A stretch of DNA of 64,000 nt from Chlorocebus sabaeus (lineage: Eukaryota > Chordata > Mammalia > Primates > Cercopithecidae), in the NCBI RefSeq assembly GCF_047675955.1, contig NW_027328081.1, forward strand, positions 930,001 to 994,000. The letters run 5' to 3'. The translations under genes and the position numbers were made by a program. Every line of letters begins with the position of its first letter. The stretch's first letter is position 1. Shown here piece after piece: positions 33,901-45,040 of this stretch. The notes under the pieces were generated by a model. It made no database searches. It saw nothing but the letters and a program-made list of their open reading frames with translations, and had not been told where the DNA came from.

Positions 33901-35619
33901 GAACACAGAGCAGTTTCTCAGAAAGCTTCTTTCCAGTTTTGAACGGAAGATATTTCCTTTTTCACCATAGCCCTCTATGGGCTTCCAAATATACCTTTGC
34001 CAATTCCACAAGACCAGCCTTAGCGAAAGGCTTCTTGAAGGGAAAGATGTAACTCTGTGAGATGAATTAACAGAACACAGAGCAGTTTCTCAGAAAGCTT
34101 CTTTCCAGTTTTGAACGGAATATATTTCCTTTTTCACCATAGCCCTCTATGGGCTTCTAAATATCCCTTTGCCAATTCCACAAGAACAGCCTTAGCGAAA
34201 GGCTTCTTGAAGGGAAAGATGTAACTCTGTGAGATGAATTAACAGAACACAGAGCAGTTTCTCAGAAAGCTTCTTTCCAGTTTTGAACGGAAGATATTTC
34301 CTTTTTCACCATAGCCCTCTATGGGCTTCCAAATATACCTTTGCCAATTCCACAAGAACAGCCTTAGCGAAAGGCTTCTTGAAGGGAAAGATGTAACTCT
34401 GTGAGATGAATTAACAGAACACAGAGCAGTTTCTCAGAAAGCTTCTTTCCAGTTTTGAACAAAAGATATTTCCTTTTTCACCATAGCCCTCTATGGGCTT
34501 CCAAATATCCCTTTGCCAATTCCACAAGAACAGCCTTAGCGAAAGGCTTCTTGAAGGGAAAGATGTAACTCTGTGAGATGAATTAACAGAACACAGAGCA
34601 GTTTCTCAGAAAGCTTCTTTCCAGTTCTGAACGGAAGATATTTCCTTTTTCACCATAGCCCTCTATGGGCTTCCAAATATCCCTTTGCCAATTCCACAAG
34701 AACAGCCTTAGCGAAAGGCTTCTTGAAGGGAAAGATGTTACTCTGTGAGATGAATTAACAGAACACAGAGCAGTTTCTCAGAAAGCTTCTTTCCACTTCT
34801 GAACGGAAGATATTTCCTTTTTCACCATAGCCCTCTATGGGCTTCCAAATATACCTTTGCCAATTCCCCAAGAACAGCCTTAGCGAAAGGCTTCTTGAAG
34901 GGAAAGACGTAACTCTGTGAGATGAATTAACAGAACACAGAGCAGTTTCTCACAAAGCTTCTTTCCAGTTTTCAACGGAAGATATTTCCTTTTTCACCAT
35001 AGCCCTCTATGGGCTTCCAAATATCCCTTTGCCAATTCCACAAGAACAGACTTAGCAAAAGGCTTCTTGAAGGGAAAGATGTAACTCTGTGAGATGAATT
35101 AACAGAACACAGAGCAGTTTCTCAGAAAGCTTCTTTCCAGTTTTCAACGGAAGATATTTCCTTTTTCACCATTGCCCTCTATGGGCTTTCAAATATCCCT
35201 TTGCCAATTCCACAAGAACAGCCTTAGCGAAAGGCTTCTTGAAGGGAAAGATGTAACTCTGTGAGATGAATTAACAGAACACAGAGCAGTTTCTCAGAAA
35301 GCTTCTTTCCAGTTTTGAACGGAAGATATTTCCTTTTTCACCATAGCCCTCTATGGGCTTCCAAATATCCCTTTGCCAATTCCACAAGAACAGCCTTAGC
35401 GAAAGGCTTCTTGAAGGGAAAGATGTAACTGTGTGAGACGAATTAACAGAACAGAGAGCAGATTCTCAGAAAGCTTCTTTCCAGTTTTGAACGGAAGATA
35501 TTTCCTTTTTCACCATAGCCCTCTATGGGCTTCCAAATATCCCTTTGCCAATTCCACAAGAACAGCCTTAGCGAAAGGCTTCTTGAAGGGAAAGATGTAA
35601 CTCTGTGAGATGCATTAAC
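33901..35619 (-). repeat. Alpha satellite linker with CATTGCCC and GTGTGAGACG monomers
   Basis: About ten monomers. Markers are GAACAAAAG (about 34459), CAGTTCTGAAC (about 34623), CCACTTCTG (34794), CACCATTGCCC with GGGCTTTC (35171) and GTGTGAGACG with GCAGATTCTC (35431), then GATGCATTAAC (about 35610). The same order returns at 52.68-53.84 kb with the later part offset by 18,224 bp. Confidence 0.75.
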
Positions 35620-38200
35620 AGAACACAGAGCAGTTTCTCAGAAAGCTTCTTTCCAGTTTTGAACGGAAGATATTTCCTTTTTCACCATAGCCCTCTATGG
35701 GCTTCCAAATATCCCTTTGCCAATTCCACAAGAACAGCCTTAGCGAAAGGCTTCTTGAAGGGAAAGATGTAACTCTGTGAGATGAATTAACAGAACACAG
35801 AGCAGTTTCTCAGAAAGCTTCTTTCCAGTTTTGAACGGAAGATATTTCCTTTTTCACCATAGCCCTCTATGGGCTTCCAAATATCCCTTTGCCAATTCCA
35901 CAAGAACAGAATTAGCGAAAGGCTTCTTGAAGGGAAAGACGTAACTCTGTGAGATGAATCAACAGAACACAGAGCAGTTTCTCAGAAAGCTTCTTTCCAG
36001 TTTTGAACGAAAGATATTTCCTTTTTCACCATAGCCCTCTATGGGCTTCCAAATATCCCTTTGCCAATTCCACAAGAACAGCCTTAGCGAAAGGCTTCTT
36101 GAAGGGAAAGATGTAACTCTGTGAGATGAATTAACAGAACACAGAGCAGTTTCTCAGAAAGCTTCTTTCCAGTTTTGAACGGAAGTTATTTCCTTTTTCA
36201 CCATAGTCCTCTATGGGCTTCCAAATATCCCTTTGCCAATTCCACAAGAACATCCTTAGCGAAAGGCTTCTTGAAGGGAAAGATGTAACTCTGTGAGATG
36301 AATTAACAGAACACAGAGCAGTTTCTCAGAAAGCTTCTTTACACTTCTGAACGGAAGATATTTCCTTTTTCACCATAGCCCTCTATGGGCTTCCAAATAT
36401 CCCTTTGCCAATTCCACAAGAACAGACTTAGCGAAAGGCTTCTTGAAGGGAAAGACGTAACTCTGTGAGATGAATCAACAGAACACAGAGCAGTTTCTCA
36501 GAAAGCTTCTTTCCAGTTTTGAACGGAAGATATTTCCTTTTTCACCATAGCCCTCTATGGGCTTCCAAATATCCCTTTGCCAATTCCACAAGAACATCCT
36601 TAGCCAAAGGCTTCTTGAAGGGAAAGATGTAACTCTGTGAGATGAATTAACAGAACACAGAGCAGTTTCTCAGAAAGCTTCTTTACACTTCTGAACGGAA
36701 GATATTTCCTTTTTCACCATAGCCCTCTATGGGCTTCCAAATATCCCTTTGCCAATTCCACAAGAACAGACTTAGCGAAAGGCTTCTTGAAGGGAAAGAC
36801 GTAACTCTGTGAGATGAATCAACAGAACACAGAGCAGTTTCTCAGAAAGCTTCTTTCCAGTTTTGAACGGAAGATATTTCCTTTTTCACCATAGCCCTCT
36901 AAGGGCTTCCAAATATCCCTTTGCCAATTCCACAAGAACATCCTTAGCCAAAGGCTTCTTGAAGGGAAAGATGTAACTCTGTGAGATGAATTAACAGAAC
37001 ACAGAGCAGTTTCTCAGAAAGCTTCTTTACACTTCTGAACGGAAGATATTTCCTTTTTCACCATAGCCCTCTATGGGCTTCCAAATATCCCTTTGCAATT
37101 CCACAAGAACAGACTTAGCGAAAGGCTTCTTGAAGGGAAAGACGTAACTCTGTGAGATGAATCAACAGAACACAGAGCAGTTTCTCAGAAAGCTTCTTTC
37201 CAGTTTTGAACGGAAGATATTTCCTTTTTCACCATAGCCCTCCATGGGCTTCCAAATATCCCTTTGCCAATTCCACAAGAACATCCTTAGCCAAAGGCTT
37301 CTTGAAGGGAAAGATGTAACTCTGTGAGATGAATTAACAGAACACAGAGCAGTTTCTCAGAAAGCTTCTTTACACTTCTGAACGGAAGATATTTCCTTTT
37401 TCACCATAGCCCTCTATGGGCTTCCAAATATCCCTTTGCCAATTCCACAAGAACAGACTTAGCGAAAGGCTTCTTGAAGGGAAAGACGTAACTCTGTGAG
37501 ATGAATCAACAGAACACAGAGCAGTTTCTCAGAAAGCTTCTTTCCAGTTTTGAACGGAAGATATTTCCTTTTTCACCATAGCCCTCTATGGGCTTCCAAA
37601 TATCCCTTTGCCAATTCCACAAGAACAGCCTTAGCCAAAGGCTTCTTGAAGGGAAAGATGTAACTCTGTGAGATGAATTAACAGAACACAGAGCAGTTTC
37701 TCAGAAAGTTTCTTTCCAGTTTTGAACGGAATATATTTCCTTTTTCACCATAGCCCTCTATGGGCTTCCAAATATCCCTTTGCCAATTCCACAAGAACAG
37801 CCTTAGAGAAAGGCTTCTTGAAGAGAAAGATGTAACTCTGTGAGATGAATTAACAGAACACAGAGCAGTTTCTCAGAAAGCTTCTTTCCAGTTTTGAACG
37901 GAAGATATTTCCTTTTTCACCATAGCCCTCTATGGGCTTCCAAATATCCCTTTGCCAATTCCACAAGAACAGACTTAGCGAAAGGCTTCTTGAAGGGAAA
38001 GACGTAACTCTGTGAGATGAATCAACAGAACACAGAGCAGTTTCTCAGAAAGCTTCTTTCCAGTTTTGAACGGAAGATATTTCCTTTTTCACCATAGCCC
38101 TCTATGGGCTTCCAAATATCCCTTTGCCAATTCCACAAGAACAGCCTTAGCGAAAGGCTTCTTGAAGGGAAAGATGTAACTCTGTGAGATGAATTAACAG
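35620..38200 (-). repeat. 15-monomer HOR unit, copy 1
   Basis: Matches the following unit at +2,579 bp (15 x 172 minus the 1-bp deletion near 37096). Order of markers: AACAGAATTAG (35911), GAACGAAAGAT, GGAAGTTATTTCC with CATAGTCC, ACATCC, four 344-bp dimers, then AGTTTCTTTCC with GGAATATATT, CTTAGAGAAAGG and CTTGAAGAGAAAG (about 37810). Confidence 0.8.
36270..37644 (-). repeat. Block of four 344-bp alpha dimers (block 1)
   Basis: Monomer A (TTTACACTTCTGAAC, ending AACAGACTTAG) alternates with monomer B (GACGTAAC, GATGAATCAAC, usually ending AACATCCTTAGCC). The ACACTT marker is at 36341, 36685, 37029 and 37372. The last step is 343 bp because of the single-base deletion CTTTGCAATTCC near 37096. 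The two halves differ at only a few positions, unlike the deeply diverged dimers of macaques. Confidence 0.87.
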
Positions 38201-40730
38201 AACACAGAGCAGTTTCTCAGAAAGCTTCTTTCCAGTTTTGAACGGAAGATATTTCCTTTTTCACCATAGCCCTCTATGGGCTTCCAAATATCCCTTTGCC
38301 AATTCCACAAGAACAGCCTTAGCGAAAGGCTTCTTGAAGGGAAAGATGTAACTCTGTGAGATGAATTAACAGAACACAGAGCAGTTTCTCAGAAAGCTTC
38401 TTTCCAGTTTTGAACGGAAGATATTTCCTTTTTCACCATAGCCCTCTATGGGCTTCCAAATATCCCTTTGCCAATTCCACAAGAACAGAATTAGCGAAAG
38501 GCTTCTTGAAGGGAAAGACGTAACTCTGTGAGATGAATCAACAGAACACAGAGCAGTTTCTCAGAAAGCTTCTTTCCAGTTTTGAACGAAAGATATTTCC
38601 TTTTTCACCATAGCCCTCTATGGGCTTCCAAATATCCCTTTGCCAATTCCACAAGAACAGCCTTAGCGAAAGGCTTCTTGAAGGGAAAGATGTAACTCTG
38701 TGAGATGAATTAACAGAACACAGAGCAGTTTCTCAGAAAGCTTCTTTCCAGTTTTGAACGGAAGTTATTTCCTTTTTCACCATAGTCCTCTATGGGCTTC
38801 CAAATATCCCTTTGCCAATTCCACAAGAACATCCTTAGCGAAAGGCTTCTTGAAGGGAAAGATGTAACTCTGTGAGATGAATTAACAGAACACAGAGCAG
38901 TTTCTCAGAAAGCTTCTTTACACTTCTGAACGGAAGATATTTCCTTTTTCACCATAGCCCTCTATGGGCTTCCAAATATCCCTTTGCCAATTCCACAAGA
39001 ACAGACTTAGCGAAAGGCTTCTTGAAGGGAAAGACGTAACTCTGTGAGATGAATCAACAGAACACAGAGCAGTTTCTCAGAAAGCTTCTTTCCAGTTTTG
39101 AACGGAAGATATTTCCTTTTTCACCATAGCCCTCTATGGGCTTCCAAATATCCCTTTGCCAATTCCACAAGAACATCCTTAGCCAAAGGCTTCTTGAAGG
39201 GAAAGATGTAACTCTGTGAGATGAATTAACAGAACACAGAGCAGTTTCTCAGAAAGCTTCTTTACACTTCTGAACGGAAGATATTTCCTTTTTCACCATA
39301 GCCCTCTATGGGCTTCCAAATATCCCTTTGCCAATTCCACAAGAACAGACTTAGCGAAAGGCTTCTTGAAGGGAAAGACGTAACTCTGTGAGATGAATCA
39401 ACAGAACACAGAGCAGTTTCTCAGAAAGCTTCTTTCCAGTTTTGAACGGAAGATATTTCCTTTTTCACCATAGCCCTCTATGGGCTTCCAAATATCCCTT
39501 TGCCAATTCCACAAGAACATCCTTAGCCAAAGGCTTCTTGAAGGGAAAGATGTAACTCTGTGAGATGAATTAACAGAACACAGAGCAGTTTCTCAGAAAG
39601 CTTCTTTACACTTCTGAACGGAAGATATTTCCTTTTTCACCATAGCCCTCTATGGGCTTCCAAATATCCCTTTGCCAATTCCACAAGAACAGACTTAGCG
39701 AAAGGCTTCTTGAAGGGAAAGACGTAACTCTGTGAGATGAATCAACAGAACACAGAGCAGTTTCTCAGAAAGCTTCTTTCCAGTTTTGAACGGAAGATAT
39801 TTCCTTTTTCACCATAGCCCTCTATGGGCTTCCAAATATCCCTTTGCCAATTCCACAAGAACATCCTTAGCCAAAGGCTTCTTGAAGGGAAAGATGTAAC
39901 TCTGTGAGATGAATTAACAGAACACAGAGCAGTTTCTCAGAAAGCTTCTTTACACTTCTGAACGGAAGATATTTCCTTTTTCACCATAGCCCTCTATGGG
40001 CTTCCAAATATCCCTTTGCCAATTCCACAAGAACAGACTTAGCGAAAGGCTTCTTGAAGGGAAAGACGTAACTCTGTGAGATGAATCAACAGAACACAGA
40101 GCAGTTTCTCAGAAAGCTTCTTTCCAGTTTTGAACGGAAGATATTTCCTTTTTCACCATAGCCCTCTATGGGCTTCCAAATATCCCTTTGCCAATTCCAC
40201 AAGAACAGCCTTAGCCAAAGGCTTCTTGAAGGGAAAGATGTAACTCTGTGAGATGAATTAACAGAACACAGAGCAGTTTCTCAGAAAGTTTCTTTCCAGT
40301 TTTGAACGGAATATATTTCCTTTTTCACCATAGCCCTCTATGGGCTTCCAAATATCCCTTTGCCAATTCCACAAGAACAGCCTTAGAGAAAGGCTTCTTG
40401 AAGGGAAAGATGTAACTCTGTGAGATGAATTAACAGAACACAGAGCAGTTTCTCAGAAAGCTTCTTTCCAGTTTTGAACGGAAGATATTTCCTTTTTCAC
40501 CATAGCCCTCTATGGGCTTCCAAATATCCCTTTGCCAATTCCACAAGAACAGACTTAGCGAAAGGCTTCTTGAAGGGAAAGACGTAACTCTGTGAGATGA
40601 ATCAACAGAACACAGAGCAGTTTCTCAGAAAGCTTCTTTCCAGTTTTGAACGGAAGATATTTCCTTTTTCACCATAGCCCTCTATGGGCTTCCAAATATC
40701 CCTTTGCCAATTCCACAAGAACAGCCTTAG
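38201..40730 (-). repeat. 15-monomer HOR unit, copy 2
   Basis: Same marker order as copy 1, with AACAGAATTAG at 38490 and the dimer block at 38849. Differences: CTTGAAGGGAAAG (about 40390) where copy 1 has CTTGAAGAGAAAG, and CCCTCTATGGG where copy 1 has CCCTCCATGGG (37240). The match ends near 40730, where AGCCAAAGG replaces AGCGAAAGG. Confidence 0.8.
38849..40224 (-). repeat. Block of four 344-bp alpha dimers (block 2)
   Basis: The ACACTT marker is at 38920, 39264, 39608 and 39952, exactly 344 bp apart. Same A/B order as block 1, without the 1-bp deletion. Confidence 0.87.
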
Positions 40731-42640
40731 CCAAAGGCTTCTTGAAGGGAAAGATGTAACTCTGTGAGATGAATTAACAGAACACAGAGCAGTTTCTCAG
40801 AAAGTTTCTTTCCAGTTGTGAACGGAATATATTTCCTTTTTCACCATAGCCCTCTATGGGCTTCCAAATATCCCTTTGCCAATTCCACAAGAACAGCCTT
40901 AGAGAAAGGCTTCTTGAAGGGAAAGATGTAACTCTGTGAGATGAATTAACAGAACACAGAGCAGTTTCTCAGAAAGCTTCTTTCCAGTTTTGAACGGAAG
41001 ATATTTCCTTTTTCACCATAGCCCTCTATGGGCTTCCAAATATCCCTTTGCCAATTCCACAAGAACAGCCTTAGCGAAAGGCTTCTTGAAGGGAAAGATG
41101 TAACTCTGTGAGATGAATTAACAGAACACAGAGCAGTTTCTCAGAAAGCTTCTTTCCAGTTTTGAACGGAAGATATTTCCTTTTTCACCATAGCCCTCTA
41201 TGGGCTTCCAAATATCCCTTTGCCAATTCCACAAGAACAGCCTTAGCGAAAGGCTTCTTGAAGGGGAAGATGTAACTCTGTGAGATGAATTAACAGAACA
41301 CAGAGCAGTTTCTCAGAAAGCTTCTTTCCAGTTTTGAACGGAAGATATTTCCTTTTTCACCATAGCCCTCTATGGGCTTCCAAATATCCCTTTGCCAATT
41401 CCACAAGAACAGCCTTAGCGAAAGGCTTCTTGAAGGGAAAGATGTAACTCTGTGAGATGAATTAACAGAACACAGAGCAGTTTCTCAGAAAGCTTCTTTC
41501 CAGTTTTGAACGGAAGATATTTCCTTTTTCACCATAGCCCTCTATGGGCTTCCAAATATCCCTTTGCCAATTCCACAAGAACAGCCTTAGCGAAAGGCTT
41601 CTTGAAGGGAAAGATGTAACTGTGTGAGACGAATTAACAGAACAGAGAGCAGATTCTCAGAAAGCTTCTTTCCAGTTTTGAACGGAAGATATTTCCTTTT
41701 TCACCATAGCCCTCTATGGGCTTCCAAATATCCCTTTGCCAATTCCACAAGAACAGCCTTAGCGAAAGGCTTCTTGAAGGGAAAGATGTAACTCTGTGAG
41801 ATGCATTAACAGAACACAGAGCAGTTTCTCAGAAAGCTTCTTTACACTTCTGAACGGAAGATATTTCCTTTTTCACCATAGCCCTCTATGGGCTTCCAAA
41901 TATCCCTTTGCCAATTCCACAAGAACAGCCTTAGCGAAAGGCTTCTTGAAGGGAAAGATGTAACTCTGTGAGATGAATTAACAGAACACAGAGCAGTTTC
42001 TCAGAAAGCTTCTTTCCAGTTTTGAACGGAAGATATTTCCTTTTTCACCATAGTCCTCTATGGGCTTCCAAATATCCCTTTGCCAATTCCACAAGAACAT
42101 CCTTAGCGAAAGGCTTCTTGAAGGGAAAGATGTAACTCTGTGAGATGAATTAACAGAACACAGAGCAGTTTCTCAGAAAGCTTCTTTCCAGTTTTGAACG
42201 GAAGATATTTCCTTTTTCACCATAGCCCTCTATGGGCTTCCAAATATCCCTTTGCCAATTCCACAAGAACAGACTTAGCGAAAGGCTTCTTGAAGGGAAA
42301 GACGTAACTCTGTGAGATGAATTAACAGAACACAGAGCAGTTTCTCAGAAAGCTTCTTTCCAGTTTTGAACGGAAGATATTTCCTTTTTCACCATAGCCC
42401 TCTATGGGCTTCCAAATATCCCTTTGCCAATTCCACAAGAACAGCCTTAGCGAAAGGCTTCTTGAAGGGAAAGATGTAACACTGTGAGATGAATTAACAG
42501 AACACAGAGCAGTTTCTCACAAAGCTTCTTTCCAGTTTTGAACGGAAGATATTTCCTTTTTCACCATAGCCCTCTATGGGCTTCCAAATATCCCTTTGCC
42601 AATTCCACAAGAACAGCCTTAGCGAAAGGCTTCTTGAAGG
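40731..42640 (-). repeat. Alpha satellite linker with GTGTGAGACG and one lone ACACTT monomer
   Basis: About eleven monomers, several at consensus. GTGTGAGACG with GCAGATTCTC is at 41622, followed by GATGCATTAAC, and this GCATT monomer uniquely also carries TTTACACTTCTG (41844), a hybrid of two monomer types. CATAGTCC with AACATCC is near 42052-42100, and GTAACACTGTGAG is near 42478. No gene is present. Confidence 0.75.
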
Positions 42641-45040
42641 GAAAGACGTAACTCTGTGAGATGAATCAACAGAACACAGAGCAGTTTCTCAGAAAGCTTC
42701 TTTCCAGTTTTGAACGGAAGATATTTCCTTTTTCACCATAGCCCTCTATGGGCTTCCAAATATCCCTTTGCCAATTCCACAAGAACAGCCTTAGCGAAAG
42801 GCATCTTGAGCGAATGATGTAACTCTGTGAGATGAATTAACAGAACACAGAGCAGTTTCTCAGAATGCTTCTTTCCACTTTTGAACAGAAGATATTTCCT
42901 TTTTCACCATAGCCCTCTATGGGCTTCCAAATATCCCTTTGCCAATTCCACAAGAACAGCCTTAGCGAAAGGCTTCTTGAAGGGAAAGATGTAACTCTGT
43001 GAGATAAATTAACAGAACACAGAGCAGTTTCTCAGAAAGCTTCTTTCCAGTTTTGAACGGAAGATATTTCCTTTTTCACCATAGCCCTCTATGGGCTTCC
43101 AAATATCCCTTTGCCAATTCCACAAGAACAGCCTTAGCGAAAGGCTTCTTGAAGGGAAAGATGTAATTCAGTGAGATGAATTAACAGAACACAGAGCAGT
43201 TTCTCAGAAAGCTTCTTTCCAGTTTTGAACGGAAGATATTTCCTTTTTCACCATAGCCATCTATGGGCTTCCAATTATCCCTTTGCCAATTCCACAAGAA
43301 CACCCTTAGCGAAAGTCTTCTTGAAGGGAAAGATGTAACTCTGTGAGATGAATTAACAGAACACAGAGCAGTTTCTCAGAAAGCTTCTTTCCAGTTTTGA
43401 ACGGAAGATATTTCCTTTTTCACCATAGCCCTCTATGGGCTTCCAAATATCCCTTTGCCAATTCCACAAGAACAGCCTTAGCGAAAGGCTTCTTGAAGGG
43501 AAAGACGTAACTCTGTGAGATGAATTAACAGAACACAGAGCAGTTTCTCAGAAAGCTTCTTTCCAGTTTTGAACGGAAGATATTTCCTTTTTCACCATAG
43601 CCATCTATGGGCTTCCAATTATCCCTTTGCCAATTCCACAAGAACACCCTTAGCGAAAGGCTTCTTGAAGGGAAAGATGTAACTCTGTGAGATGAATTAA
43701 CAGAACACAGAGCAGTTTCTCAGAAAGCTTCTTTCCAGTTTTGAACGGAAGATATTTCCTTTTTCACCATAGCCCTCTATGGGCTTCCAAATATCCCTTT
43801 GCCAATTCCACAAGAACAGCCTTAGCGAAAGGCTTCTTGAAGGGAAAGATGTAACTCTGTGAGATGAATTAACAGAACACAGAGCAGTTTCTCAGAAAGC
43901 TTCTTTCCAGTTCTGAACGGAAGATATTTCCTTTTTCACCATAGTCCTCTATGGGCTTCCAAATATCCCTTTGCCAATTCCACAAGAACATCCTTAGCGA
44001 AAGGCTTCTTGAAGGGAAAGATGTAACTCTGTGAGATGAATTAACAGAACACAGAGCAGTTTCTCAGAAAGCTTCTTTCCAGTTTTGAACGGAAGATATT
44101 TCCTTTTTCACCATAGCCCTCTATGGGCTTCCAAATATCCCTTTGCCAATTCCACAAGAACAGACTTAGCGAAAGGCTTCTTGAAGGGAAAGACGTAACT
44201 CTGTGAGATGAATTAACAGAACACAGAGCAGTTTCTCAGAAAGCTTCTTTCCAGTTTTGAACGGAAGATATTTCCTTTTTCACCATAGCCCTCTATGGGC
44301 TTCCAAATATCCCTTTGCCAATTCCAGAAGAACAGCCTTAGCGAAAGGCTTCTTGAAGGGAAAGATGTAACACTGTGAGATGAATTAACAGAACACAGAG
44401 CAGTTTCTCACAAAGCTTCTTTCCAGTTTTGAACGGAAGATATTTCCTTTTTCACCATAGCCCTCTATGGGCTTCCAAATATCCCTTTGCCAATTCCACA
44501 AGAACAGCCTTAGCGAAAGGCTTCTTGAAGGGAAAGATGTAACTCTGTGAGATAAATTAACAGAACACAGAGCAGTTTCTCAGAAAGCTTCTTTCCAGTT
44601 TTCAACGGAAGATATTTCCTTTTTCACCATAGCCCTCTATGGGCTTCCAAATATCCCTTTGCCATTTCCACAAGAACAGCCTTAGCGAAAGGCATCTTGA
44701 GCGAATGATGTAACTCTGTGAGATGAATTAACAGAACACAGAGCAGTTTCTCAGAATGCTTCTTTCCAGTTTTGAACGGAAGATATTTCCTTTTTCACCA
44801 TAGCCCTCTATGGGCTTCCAAATATCCCTTTGCCAATTCCACAAGAACAGCCTTAGCGAAAGGCTTCTTGAAGGGAAAGATGTAACTCTCTGAGATGAAT
44901 TAACAGAACACAGAGCAGTTTCTCAGAAAGCTTCTTTCCAGTTTTGAACGGAAGATATTTCCTTTTTCACCATAGCCCTCTATGGGCTTCCAAATATCCC
45001 TTTGCCAATTCCACAAGAACAGACTTAGCGAAAGGCTTCT
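42641..45040 (-). repeat. 14/15-monomer HOR unit, copy 1
   Basis: Markers: GCATCTTGAGCGAATGATG (42801) with a 1-bp deletion, CCACTTTTGAACAG (about 42877), GATAAATTAAC, GTAATTCAGTG (about 43164), GCCATCTATGGG with CCAATTATCC (43256 and 43600), GTAACACTGTGAG (about 44368) and CATTTCCAC before a second GCATCTTGAGCG (44692). The first part returns at +2,406 bp (14 monomers minus 2) and the later part at +2,578 bp (15 minus 2). Confidence 0.78.

Noticed and set aside
36270..40224. Macaque/baboon-type dimeric alpha satellite
   Set aside because: The 344-bp dimers here have two halves differing at only a few bases and occur only in local blocks. The macaque-type dimer has strongly diverged halves throughout.
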